From Priestia megaterium NBRC 15308 = ATCC 14581 (lineage in GTDB: Bacteria > Bacillota > Bacilli > Bacillales > Bacillaceae_H): a DNA stretch of 64,000 nucleotides. The stretch covers positions 4,582,501 through 4,646,500 of the forward strand of contig NZ_CP009920.1 in NCBI RefSeq assembly GCF_000832985.1. Reading direction: 5' to 3'. The translations under genes and the position numbers were made by a program. Every line of letters starts with the position of its first letter. The stretch's first letter is position 1. Below the pieces are notes generated by a model. It was not told where the DNA came from. It ran no database searches and worked only from the letters and a program-made list of their open reading frames with translations. Below are positions 6,644 through 14,698 of this stretch, piece after piece.

Positions 6644-8386
6644 ATGCAGAAACAGCCTAATTTTTTGTTGATTATCGTGGACGAGGAGCGATTTCCACCC
6701 TTATATGAAAGTAAAGAACTAAAAAAGTGGAGAAAAAAGCATTTAAAAGCACATAAATTTTTAAAACAGCATGGAATGGAGTTTACTCGTCATTACGTCG
6801 GTTCTACAGCTTGTTCACCAAGTCGAGCTACATTGTTTACAGGACAATACCCTTCCTTGCATGGAGTTACGCAAACGCAAGGTATCGCAAAGAAGTCACA
6901 AGATCCTGATATGTTTTGGCTGCAGCCTAATACCGTCCCGACGATGGGAGAGTATTTTAAGAAGGCTGGGTATCAAACCTTTTATAAAGGAAAATGGCAT
7001 ATTTCTGATGAGAACATCTTAATTCCAGGAACACATAACGTTTTTTCTAGCTATCAGATGCAAACAGGAATACCGGATCCAGAGAAAGAATGCCTCTATC
7101 AACGGGCTAATAAGCTTGAAAAGTTTGGTTTTTCAGGGTGGATTGGTCCGGAACCGGAAGGGAGAAATCCGCGCAATTCTGGTTCATCTGCGGCCATTGG
7201 AGTGAGCGGACGAGACGAAATATATGCAGAGGAAATCATAGAGCTTATTCAACGATTAGAACATCAAGCGCCTGCGCAGCCTTGGCTCATGGTAGCTTCA
7301 TTTGTGAACCCGCATGACATTGCGCTGTTCGGAGCGATTACCAAACACCTTCCTATGTTTCAGTTTTCTATTGATGAGACGATTCCAAACATCGATCCGC
7401 CACCTACCATTAGAGAACCTTTACAAACAAAGCCTAGCGCTCAAAGCAGCTATAAATATATCTATCCAAAAGCGCTGCAGCCAACCCCAAATTCTAGCTT
7501 CTACCGGCGCTTGTATTATCAGCTGCAAAAAAATGTTGATAAACAAATTTTAAAAGTTCTTCGGACCATGGAACAATCTTCGTTCTATGAAAATACAATT
7601 ATTATTTTTACGTCTGATCACGGTGATTTGCTTGGAGCTCACGGGGGACTACATCAAAAATGGTACAACATGTATGAAGAATCTATTCACGTTCCGCTTC
7701 TCATTCATAACAAGCGTTTGTTTCCTAGTTATCAACGTACAGACACACTGACTAGCCACCTTGACTTGATCCCGACAATGCTTAGTTTAGCTAATATAGA
7801 TGCTTCCGCTATTCAAAAGCAATTACAAAAAAGTCATACGGAAGTACATCCATTTGTTGGGCGAGACCTGTCAGGTATACTTCGAGGAGAAACGTGTGCT
7901 GAGCAAGAGGAAACAGCGATTTTCTTCATGACAGATGATGACCCGACAAAAGGACTTCACCAAACAAATTTTTTAGGAGAAAGCTACCCGTCAGTTGTTC
8001 AGCCTAATCATATTCAAGCGGTCATTGTCGAGTTTTCGTCAGCGGCAGGAAAGGAAATTTGGAAATACGCTCGCTATCATGATAATCTGCAATTTTGGTC
8101 AGCAGATGACGAAAAAGATGAATTTATTCACGGAGAGCAATATGAAGGTTACCCTGTGAGTTTTGCTACCCTTAAAACAAATCGTGTTCCTGATCAAATT
8201 GAAATGTACAATTTGACCAAGGATCCGTTAGAAACAGTAAATCTGGCTCACCTGTATTTTTCGACAAATGAAACAAGGAAAATTCAGCGGCAGCTTGACG
8301 TTATTCTTAAAGAACAAGTCAGGAAAAAACGGATTTTTCCCCAAAGTGAAAGCATGCATGATGAGCTTCCGTCTAAAGATAGATAA
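6644..8386 (+). CDS. Sulfatase (arylsulfatase/choline-sulfatase type)
   Basis: 580 residues of the alkaline-phosphatase/sulfatase superfamily. The N-terminal NFLLIIVDEER carries the metal acidic residues. The signature CSPSRATLFTG contains Cys57, which is converted to formylglycine in active sulfatases. GKWH near residue 118 and a C-terminal-half FTSDHGDLLGAHGG motif complete the metal site. It hydrolyses organic sulfate esters. No signal peptide is visible, so it is probably cytoplasmic. GGAGGAG precedes the ATG. No maturase or arylsulfate transporter gene is adjacent. An inverted repeat upstream suggests specific control. Confidence 0.9.
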   Translation: MQKQPNFLLIIVDEERFPPLYESKELKKWRKKHLKAHKFLKQHGMEFTRHYVGSTACSPSRATLFTGQYPSLHGVTQTQGIAKKSQDPDMFWLQPNTVPTMGEYFKKAGYQTFYKGKWHISDENILIPGTHNVFSSYQMQTGIPDPEKECLYQRANKLEKFGFSGWIGPEPEGRNPRNSGSSAAIGVSGRDEIYAEEIIELIQRLEHQAPAQPWLMVASFVNPHDIALFGAITKHLPMFQFSIDETIPNIDPPPTIREPLQTKPSAQSSYKYIYPKALQPTPNSSFYRRLYYQLQKNVDKQILKVLRTMEQSSFYENTIIIFTSDHGDLLGAHGGLHQKWYNMYEESIHVPLLIHNKRLFPSYQRTDTLTSHLDLIPTMLSLANIDASAIQKQLQKSHTEVHPFVGRDLSGILRGETCAEQEETAIFFMTDDDPTKGLHQTNFLGESYPSVVQPNHIQAVIVEFSSAAGKEIWKYARYHDNLQFWSADDEKDEFIHGEQYEGYPVSFATLKTNRVPDQIEMYNLTKDPLETVNLAHLYFSTNETRKIQRQLDVILKEQVRKKRIFPQSESMHDELPSKDR

Positions 8387-8724
8387 AAAATAGTTTCTAC
8401 GGATTGAAGTCAAACATTTGCGTGAGCATAAAAAGGTGTATTTAATATTTTAATATATAAATAAAAAAACCTGATGATGCTTGTGATATGTTACTTGTTC
8501 TGGTTTGGGATAGTATTGGTTTCACTTCGTTAATTCCGCTTAGATAAACCAAATAAGGACTTATAGCATCTTTCTTTTTCGCCTTTATTGCTATAAAAAT
8601 AAGAATGAAATGTAGTCGTTAATAGTATAATAAAAAACTTTTTAAGTCCGTATATTCTTAAGTAACTTTTCAAAAATTCAAGCATAAAGTAATTCTATAC
8701 CATTAAAAAATAAAAAATTACTTC
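8387..8724. other. AT-rich intergenic stretch, no gene seen
   Basis: About 340 bases between the sulfatase and the T-box promoter. I found no open frame with a credible ribosome binding site and no convincing hairpin terminator. Confidence 0.5.
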
Positions 8725-8754
8725 TTGACTTTTGTTAAATTTATACACTATAAT
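8725..8754 (+). promoter_or_regulatory. SigA promoter of tandem T-box leader
   Basis: TTGACT (8725-8730), an 18-base spacer and a perfect TATAAT (8749-8754), about 25-30 bases upstream of the first T-box stem I. Confidence 0.85.
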
Positions 8755-8779
8755 CGCTTTTAACAACTAATAAACAGTA

Positions 8780-9029
8780 TTTGGCAATGAAAAGGACATG
8801 AATTAGATGCTGTTTTCTTCGCAGAGAATAGGGTCACTGGCTGAGAGCCCTTAAGAAATCATCTGATTTACCACCTTAGAGCTATTGCAGGGAACGTGCA
8901 TAACTGAAACTGCAATCGGTAAAACCGTTATCTTTTTTGAGCGTAAAATACGTATAGGTATTTTACGGAATTAGGGTGGTACCACGGCCGCATTCGTCCC
9001 TTCACTAGGGATGAGTGCGGCTTTTTATG
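8780..9029 (+). ncRNA. T-box riboswitch 1 (threonine)
   Basis: Stem I region (AATGAAAAGGACATGAATTAG, then AGGGTCACTGGCTGAGAGCCC), a specifier-loop ACC codon in GATTTACCACCTTAGAGC, the invariant AGGGTGGTACCACGG T-box sequence near 8973-8987, and a terminator with arms CCGCATTCGTCCC / GGGATGAGTGCGG and a T run. ACC is a threonine codon. Uncharged tRNA-Thr would stabilise the antiterminator and allow transcription of the synthetase downstream. Confidence 0.93.
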
Positions 9030-9047
9030 TAGAAAAAATGAATATAC

Positions 9048-9296
9048 AAGCAATGAAAAGGACATGAATCATTTTTGGATTTTCTTTACAGAGAATAGGG
9101 TCACTGGCTGAGAGCCCTTAGAAAACAAAATGAATTTACCACCTTGGAGCTGCGGCGGGGAATGTGTATACACTGAAACCGCAACCGGTAAAACCGTTAT
9201 CTTTTTAAGCGTAAAATACGTATGAGTATTTTACGGAATTAGGGTGGTACCACGGCCGCATTCGTCCCTTTACTAGGGATGAGTGCGGTTTTTTTG
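9048..9296 (+). ncRNA. T-box riboswitch 2 (threonine), tandem copy
   Basis: A near-identical second copy of the upstream leader, with the same specifier ACC (GAATTTACCACCTTGGAGC), T-box AGGGTGGTACCACGG at about 9241-9255 and a CCGCATTCGTCCC / GGGATGAGTGCGG terminator. Two in series need two readings of uncharged tRNA-Thr, which sharpens the response, as in the multi-T-box leader of B. subtilis thrZ. Confidence 0.93.
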
Positions 9297-9325
9297 TTGA
9301 ATAAAAATATATTGGAGGAATGAAC

Positions 9326-10543
9326 ATGTCAAAACAAGTGGAAGCAGAAAAGCGAAATCATCAAAAGTTAGGTCAAGAACTGGAGCTGTTTATGTCGATG
9401 GAAGAAGCTCCTGGTATGCCATTTTTCTTACCTAACGGAATGATTATTCGAAATGAGTTAGAAAATTATTGGAAACAAAAGCATTATAAAGCAGGCTATC
9501 AAGAAATAAAAACACCCATCATGATGAAACAGGAACTCTGGGAACAATCAGGGCACTGGGAGCATTATCATGAGAATATGTATTTTTCAAATGTTGACAA
9601 ACAAAACTATGCGATTAAACCGATGAATTGTCCGGGAGCCATTTTATTGTTTAACAGCAAGCGAAGAAGCTACCGAGAACTTCCGATTCGATACGCAGAG
9701 CTTGGATTAGTTCATCGTCACGAGCTTTCTGGGTCTTTAAACGGATTGCTAAGAGTCCGTTCATTTACACAGGACGACGCTCATTTATTCGTAGAACTCA
9801 GTCAGATTGAAGCTGAGATTAGCCGCATTCTAGCGTTTATCCATGACTTTTACTCACATTTTGGCTTCGATTACAAAGTAGAGCTATCCACACGACCTGA
9901 AAAATTCATGGGAGATATTGAAACATGGAACCAAGCAGAAAAGTCGCTTCAATCTGTGTTAAGTGAAAAAGGCTTAGACTATCAGGTGAATGAAGGAGAT
10001 GGAGCTTTTTATGGGCCGAAAATTGATTTTCATATTTTAGATTCCTTAGGTCGAAGCTGGCAGTGCGGAACAGTTCAGCTTGATTTCTTAATGCCGGAGA
10101 AGTTTGACTGTATGTATATTGGAGAAGACAATAAACCTCATCGTCCCGTAATGATTCACCGCGCTATATACGGTTCCGTTGAGCGATTCATGGCCATCTT
10201 GATTGAACATTACGAAGGCCAATTTCCTCTTTGGTTAGCTCCTGTTCAACTCAAACTATTGCCTATTGCACCGCCACACGTGGAATATGCATATAAAGTG
10301 AAACACGAGCTGGAGTTAAAAGGGTATCGTGTTGAAGTAGACGATCGCATTGAAAAAATAGGGCTGAAAATTCGAGAAGCAGAAATGCTGAAAGTTCCTT
10401 ATATGGCTGTGATAGGAGATAAAGAAGTGGAAAATGAATCGCTTGCTATGCGAAAGCACGGGAAGAAAAATATAGGAACAGTAAGTGTGGAAGAGGCAGC
10501 TGTACACTTGAATAAAGAAAAGAATTCAAACAGAGTTTGTTGA
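9326..10543 (+). CDS. Threonyl-tRNA synthetase lacking TGS and editing domains
   Basis: 405 residues from ATG 9326 (GGAGG at 9314-9318, eight bases away). The nearer ATG at 9320 is too close to it. The sequence begins a few residues before the class II core (HQKLGQELELF) and keeps motif 2 (RYAELGLVHRHELSG...RVRSF), motif 3 (IHRAIYGSVERF) and the anticodon-binding domain. The zinc ligands appear intact in MNCPGA, DDAHLF and MIHRA. A usual bacterial ThrRS is about 640 residues, so the N-terminal TGS and serine-editing domains are wholly missing. Two tandem threonine T-boxes control it. It is probably a second, starvation-induced ThrRS, and it cannot clear Ser-tRNA-Thr in cis. Confidence 0.92.
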   Translation: MSKQVEAEKRNHQKLGQELELFMSMEEAPGMPFFLPNGMIIRNELENYWKQKHYKAGYQEIKTPIMMKQELWEQSGHWEHYHENMYFSNVDKQNYAIKPMNCPGAILLFNSKRRSYRELPIRYAELGLVHRHELSGSLNGLLRVRSFTQDDAHLFVELSQIEAEISRILAFIHDFYSHFGFDYKVELSTRPEKFMGDIETWNQAEKSLQSVLSEKGLDYQVNEGDGAFYGPKIDFHILDSLGRSWQCGTVQLDFLMPEKFDCMYIGEDNKPHRPVMIHRAIYGSVERFMAILIEHYEGQFPLWLAPVQLKLLPIAPPHVEYAYKVKHELELKGYRVEVDDRIEKIGLKIREAEMLKVPYMAVIGDKEVENESLAMRKHGKKNIGTVSVEEAAVHLNKEKNSNRVC

Positions 10544-10595
10544 AGCTATTTACCTTACTAAATAGAAAAATCTGATTTTTTAAGTCGGATAGTGA

Positions 10596-10631
10596 TTCCC
10601 TTCATTTTGTCTCACACCAAAATGAAGGGAA
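10596..10631. terminator. Strong hairpin after ThrRS gene
   Basis: 14-bp arms TTCCCTTCATTTTG / CAAAATGAAGGGAA around an 8-base loop. No T run follows, so termination is likely but it may act mainly as a 3' stabilising hairpin. Confidence 0.55.
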
Positions 10632-10714
10632 TATTGAACTAGAAGGGTATAAGATAATATATATCAGCAGTATAACTTTTGCCTTAGACAAACGCCGGTA
10701 TTTTATAAAAAAAT

Positions 10715-10885
10715 TTATCTTATTCCATTCGAATCGTTTGTACGGGATGAAGCTGAAGCCTCACCTGATGGTTTGTTCATGTTTTGCTGATCTCGCTTCT
10801 TTTTAGAAGGAGAGTAAAAAAGAAATTTAAACATAAAGTATACTCCTAATGCTAGTAAAATACAGCCAATAAGTAAGTTAATCAT
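10715..10885 (-). CDS. Small single-pass membrane protein
   Basis: 56 residues when started at the ATG whose complement is 10883-10885, which has GGAG four bases upstream. The earlier in-frame ATG overlaps a TATAAT box (10920-10925, minus strand) and has no ribosome binding site. One N-terminal hydrophobic segment (INLLIGCILLALGVYFMFKFLFY) is followed by a basic SPSKKKR stretch and a polar, Ser/Asn-rich tail. No family recognised. It stands alone between two transcription units. Confidence 0.6.
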   Translation of the reverse strand: MINLLIGCILLALGVYFMFKFLFYSPSKKKRDQQNMNKPSGEASASSRTNDSNGIR

Positions 10886-11146
10886 CTTTCTCCGCCCTTC
10901 ATACACTTCAGTTTTCATCATTATAACACCCGGTAAGATAAAACATTCATCGTTCTGTAAATAATCTCTATGTCAGGAATTTATATCTGAAGATAGTTAG
11001 TAAAAAAGTTATCTAAAAACATATAAAGTAATTTTTTAGAATATTATTTTTATTCAAATTTATTATACATAAGCACAATGATAACCTCTTTATTTAGTTT
11101 ATAAATCCAAAATAGAGCGATACTAAGAAATCGCTTACAAAAACTC

Positions 11147-11176
11147 TTGAAATATATATAATGATATTAGTATACT
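11147..11176 (+). promoter_or_regulatory. SigA promoter of permease gene
   Basis: TTGAAA (11147-11152), an 18-base spacer and TATACT (11171-11176). The ~130-base leader that follows has a small AT hairpin (GTAATTA / TAATTAC) but no riboswitch I can recognise. Confidence 0.6.
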
Positions 11177-11305
11177 AATAGACAAGTTAGTAATTATTTC
11201 TATATAATTACTTCTGTATCTGAAGTGAAAACGCGCAGGCAAATGGGAAAAGGCGTTATTTTCAAGTTTTTAATGGATGAGTGGCAACAGAGAGGAGAGA
11301 GTGCA

Positions 11306-12706
11306 ATGGGAAAACTATTTAAAAAGAAGTCAATCGAGCAATTATTAGAACAAAGTCAAAACAAATCTCTAGTCAAAACATTAGGAGCATTCGATTTGAC
11401 TCTTCTTGGTATTGGAGCCGTAATCGGAACGGGGGTTTTAGTATTAACAGGCTTAGTAGCTGCTAACGATGCTGGACCAGCCGTTATTTTTTCTTTTATA
11501 TTGGCTTCTATTGTATGCGGTTTTGCAGCGCTGTGCTATGCGGAATTTGCTTCAACTATACCTGTATCTGGGAGCGTTTACACCTATACATATGCAACCA
11601 TCGGCGAAGTGGTAGCGCACTTAATGGGATGGACGTTGCTTTCTGTCTATTTGTTAACAATGTCAGCAGTAGCAAACGGATGGTCTTCTTATTTTAACAA
11701 CTTTTTAGAAGGCTTTGGTTTTTCGCTGCCAAAAGAATTGATTACGATCCCTGCAAATGGAGGTCTAGTGAACCTTCCTGCTATTTGTATTACGCTTCTT
11801 ATTACATGGCTGCTTTCAAGAGGAACAAAAGAAAGTAAAAAAGTGAATAACTTTATGGTGCTTGTTAAATTGTTTATTATCCTTCTTTTTATTATTGTAG
11901 GAGCTTTTTATGTAAAACCGTCTAATTGGACACCTTTTATGCCTTATGGAATTGAAGGTGTTGTGACAGGGGGCGCGGCCGTATTTTTTGCTTTCTTAGG
12001 TTTTGATGCCTTATCTACATCAGCAGAAGAAGTAAAGAATCCGCAGCGCAATTTGCCCATTGGAATTATTAGTTCACTTGTGATCTGCACGATTATTTAT
12101 GTAGCAGTATGCCTTGTTATGACTGGAGTTGTTTCGTACAAGGAATTGAATGTTCCAGAAGCAATGGCCTATGTTCTCCATTCAGTAGGACAAAATGCAG
12201 TGGCAGGAGTTATTGCTGCAGGAGCCGTCATTGGAATCATGGCTGTTATTTTCGCCTACATTTATGCAGCAACACGCATTTTATTCTCAATGAGCCGCGA
12301 CGGCTTGCTGCCAAAAGCATTTGCTAAAACAAATGAGAAAACGGGAGTTCCGACTCTTTCTACTTGGCTAGTAGGGATTATCGGAGCGTTAATTTCAGGA
12401 TTTATTGATCTAAAAGAACTTGCGAATTTAGCAAATATCGGAGCTCTTTTAACTTTCGGCATGGTGGGCGTCAGCATTATCATCTTACGTAAAACGCACC
12501 CAACTTTAAAACGTGGATTTACAATGCCGTTTGTACCTGTTTTACCAATTTTATCTGTATTATCTTGTTTATTTTTAATGATTAATCTTCCTAAAACAAC
12601 ATGGCTGTATTTTAGCATATGGATTGTGCTTGGTATAGTTGTATATGTCGGTTATTCTCGTAAACACAGTCGATTAACAAATAAAGAAATGAAAAAAGTA
12701 AGTTAA
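11306..12706 (+). CDS. yfnA: APC-family amino-acid permease, YfnA-like
   Basis: 466 residues from ATG 11306, which has GAGGAGAG just upstream. An in-frame GTG 81 bases earlier lacks a ribosome binding site. About twelve to thirteen membrane segments. The N-terminal LGAFDLTLLGIGAVIGTGV motif and CYAEFASTIPVSGSVYTYTYATIGE match the cationic amino-acid transporter branch (B. subtilis YfnA, animal CAT proteins). It imports amino acids by proton coupling in the cytoplasmic membrane. A strong terminator follows, so it is a single-gene unit. The exact substrate is not evident. Confidence 0.85.
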   Translation: MGKLFKKKSIEQLLEQSQNKSLVKTLGAFDLTLLGIGAVIGTGVLVLTGLVAANDAGPAVIFSFILASIVCGFAALCYAEFASTIPVSGSVYTYTYATIGEVVAHLMGWTLLSVYLLTMSAVANGWSSYFNNFLEGFGFSLPKELITIPANGGLVNLPAICITLLITWLLSRGTKESKKVNNFMVLVKLFIILLFIIVGAFYVKPSNWTPFMPYGIEGVVTGGAAVFFAFLGFDALSTSAEEVKNPQRNLPIGIISSLVICTIIYVAVCLVMTGVVSYKELNVPEAMAYVLHSVGQNAVAGVIAAGAVIGIMAVIFAYIYAATRILFSMSRDGLLPKAFAKTNEKTGVPTLSTWLVGIIGALISGFIDLKELANLANIGALLTFGMVGVSIIILRKTHPTLKRGFTMPFVPVLPILSVLSCLFLMINLPKTTWLYFSIWIVLGIVVYVGYSRKHSRLTNKEMKKVS

Positions 12707-12710
12707 AAGT

Positions 12711-12749
12711 AAAAAAAGAGCCTTTCAGCAAAGAAAGGCTCTTTTTTAC
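12711..12749. terminator. Bidirectional terminator
   Basis: Arms AAAAAAAGAGCCTTTC / GAAAGGCTCTTTTTT serve both the permease (+) and the converging MFS gene (-). Confidence 0.9.
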
Positions 12750-12771
12750 TTATTGTTCGGTTGTTAGACAG

Positions 12772-13980
12772 TTAGAACGATTGTTCACTATGTTTTTTGC
12801 GTGTCTCCACAATAAAAAGACAAGTGCTGATAATAAAAGCCGTTCCTACAAAAATGGCGCCAACCCAAGGAAGTGAAGTAAGTCCCATATGGTTAATAAT
12901 TACGCCTCCGAAAAAGGCGCCAAAAGCATTTCCTAAGTTAGCAAACGAGTGATTCGAAGTAGAAGCTAAAGCAGGTGCTTCCTGTGCTAAGTTCATAATT
13001 TTCACTTGAATACCAGGCATTACAGCAAATGCTGCTGCTCCCCAGAAAAACAGCGTGATAATAGCTGCTGTTGGGCTTTTGACAGTAAACGTAAAAATAG
13101 TCAGCACAATACAAAGAAAAGCAAATATACCTACAACCGAAGGCATTAACTTCCAGTCTGCTAGCTTGCCTCCAACAACGTTTCCGAGCGTAACGCCGCA
13201 TCCATATAATACAAGTATCCACGTAACGCTATGTTCACTTACTCCTGTAACGTCTTCAAGAAGCGGTGTAATGTACGTAAATACAGTAAATAAACTGCCG
13301 CATCCTATTGCGCTTAAAAGAAGCATCACAAGAAGTTTTGGTTGAGTAAAAGCAGCAAACTGCTGTTTTAGACCCGTTAATTTGTCTTGACCAAGCTTTG
13401 GGATAAACAGAATAATACCAATAAATGCAATAATCCCCATGATCGTAATAGCTCCAAACGAAGCTCTCCAGCCTAAGTGTTGCCCAATGAATGTTCCCAC
13501 AGGAACGCCGATGATATTTGCAATGGTTAAACCTGCCATCATCGTTGCGACAGCACTTGCACGTTTATGAGGTTGTACGAGCCGTGAAGCAATAACAGCG
13601 CCTACTCCAAAGAAAGTACCGTGACATAATGCCGTAACTAAACGAGCTCCCATTAAAATTCCATAGCTGGGTGCAACAATAGCAATTGCATTTCCGAGAA
13701 TAAACAAAAGCATAAGTAAACAAAGCAGAAGCTTTTGAGGAAGTCGATGAGTAAAAATAGTTAAAATTGGCGCGCCGATTGCTACTCCTAAAGCATAGCT
13801 TGTAATTAGCTGTCCAGCAGTCGAAATGCTAACATGAAGGTCTTCCGCAACGTTAGGCAGTATCCCCATAATAACAAATTCCGTCATTCCAATGGCAAAA
13901 GCTCCAAGAGTCAATGAGATGAGAGCAATTGGAAAGGAATCTTTCTTACTGACCTGCTCATTAGCATGCATTGTATTCAT
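12772..13980 (-). CDS. MFS efflux transporter, DHA1/AraJ-like
   Basis: 402 residues with twelve hydrophobic segments. The sugar-efflux/AraJ-type N-terminus (GAFAIGMTEFVIMGILPNVAEDL, then STAGQLITSYALGVAIGAP) is typical of DHA1 12-TM antiporters such as AraJ, YdhP and PbuE. It probably exports a small molecule using the proton gradient. It diverges from the marR-mmpL unit (about 250 bases apart), which could mean shared control, although the operator palindrome lies on the marR side. The start ATG has AGGGTGATC upstream, a moderate ribosome binding site. Confidence 0.83.
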   Translation of the reverse strand: MNTMHANEQVSKKDSFPIALISLTLGAFAIGMTEFVIMGILPNVAEDLHVSISTAGQLITSYALGVAIGAPILTIFTHRLPQKLLLCLLMLLFILGNAIAIVAPSYGILMGARLVTALCHGTFFGVGAVIASRLVQPHKRASAVATMMAGLTIANIIGVPVGTFIGQHLGWRASFGAITIMGIIAFIGIILFIPKLGQDKLTGLKQQFAAFTQPKLLVMLLLSAIGCGSLFTVFTYITPLLEDVTGVSEHSVTWILVLYGCGVTLGNVVGGKLADWKLMPSVVGIFAFLCIVLTIFTFTVKSPTAAIITLFFWGAAAFAVMPGIQVKIMNLAQEAPALASTSNHSFANLGNAFGAFFGGVIINHMGLTSLPWVGAIFVGTAFIISTCLFIVETRKKHSEQSF

Positions 13981-14149
13981 GTGTGATCACCCTTTCTGTG
14001 TATAAAATTTATATCTCCTTGAAAAGAAGTCAATTATTAATAATACTTAAGTGATGGAGCTTTGACAACCAAAAAAGCTGATGTAAGCGGTATCTTTCGG
14101 GATTTCTATTTATCTTTATCATATATGAAGACAGTCAGACATAAATTTA

Positions 14150-14177
14150 TTGACAGAATAAAGTTTAGTCCTATAAA
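14150..14177 (+). promoter_or_regulatory. SigA promoter of ydgGH-like operon
   Basis: TTGACA (14150-14155), a 16-base spacer and TATAAA (14172-14177). The -10 lies inside a TATAAACTA half-site that recurs in the operator downstream. Confidence 0.75.
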
Positions 14178-14214
14178 CTATTTTTAAAGTTGAATAGTTT
14201 ATACCTATAAACTA
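14172..14214. promoter_or_regulatory. Probable MarR operator
   Basis: TAGTTTATACCTATAAACTA at 14195-14214 has perfect 9-bp arms around CC. A third copy of TATAAACTA at 14172-14180 overlaps the -10 element, and 14172-14203 as a whole is also an inverted repeat (TATAAACTATT / AATAGTTTATA). This is the layout expected for autorepression by the MarR protein encoded next. Confidence 0.75.
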
Positions 14215-14236
14215 AATGAGTAAAGGAGGGAAAGAA

Positions 14237-14698
14237 GTGACGAAAAGCAAGTTATATCAAGCTGTAGAACTTTTTGAAGAAGTGCTGTTTGTAGGAACAG
14301 AAGTAATTCACAGAGAGCTTAGCCATAACCTCTTCGAACATGTCTCTAGGCAGCAGTTTGATTTGTTAAATAGTTTAATGATTAAAGGTCCATCTTCACC
14401 AGGCAGTCTTGCTGTCTTGCAAGGTGTTCATAAAAGTGCCATTTCGAATCGAATTAAAAAACTGCTCGAAAAAGGGCTTGTGGAGTGGGACACTAACGAA
14501 CTAGAGAGCGATAAACGTTCTAAGCTTATTAAGATTACGGCTGAAGGAGAAAAGGTAATAAATGACGGAAATGCCGCGTGTTTTAGTATCATTGAGAATT
14601 TGTTTGATGATGTAGAAGAAGAAAAAATAGATACATTTATTGAAATTCTTACAATGGCAAAAGAAAAGTTAACTATAAAAGGGGAAAGCAAAAAATGA
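14237..14698 (+). CDS. ydgG: MarR-family repressor, YdgG-like
   Basis: 153 residues from GTG 14237. The Shine-Dalgarno AAGGAGGG is at 14223-14230, so the in-frame ATG at 14216 lies before it and is not the start. It is a winged-helix MarR protein: SLAVLQGVHKSAISNRIKKLLEKGLVEW is the recognition region and DKRSKLIKITAEGEKV the wing. Ligand binding releases such repressors from DNA. Its stop overlaps the start of the MMPL transporter gene (ATGA), the same order as B. subtilis ydgG-ydgH, so it probably represses its own operon through the palindrome at 14195-14214. Confidence 0.85.
   Translation: MTKSKLYQAVELFEEVLFVGTEVIHRELSHNLFEHVSRQQFDLLNSLMIKGPSSPGSLAVLQGVHKSAISNRIKKLLEKGLVEWDTNELESDKRSKLIKITAEGEKVINDGNAACFSIIENLFDDVEEEKIDTFIEILTMAKEKLTIKGESKK

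Noticed and set aside
11225-11305. 27-codon N-terminal extension of the YfnA-like permease
   Set aside because: The downstream ATG at 11306 has a GAGGAGAG site and aligns with family N-termini. The extension starts at a GTG with no ribosome binding site.
12262-12618. 118-codon open frame on the minus strand inside yfnA
   Set aside because: Antisense shadow of a conserved membrane-protein gene with no initiation signals.
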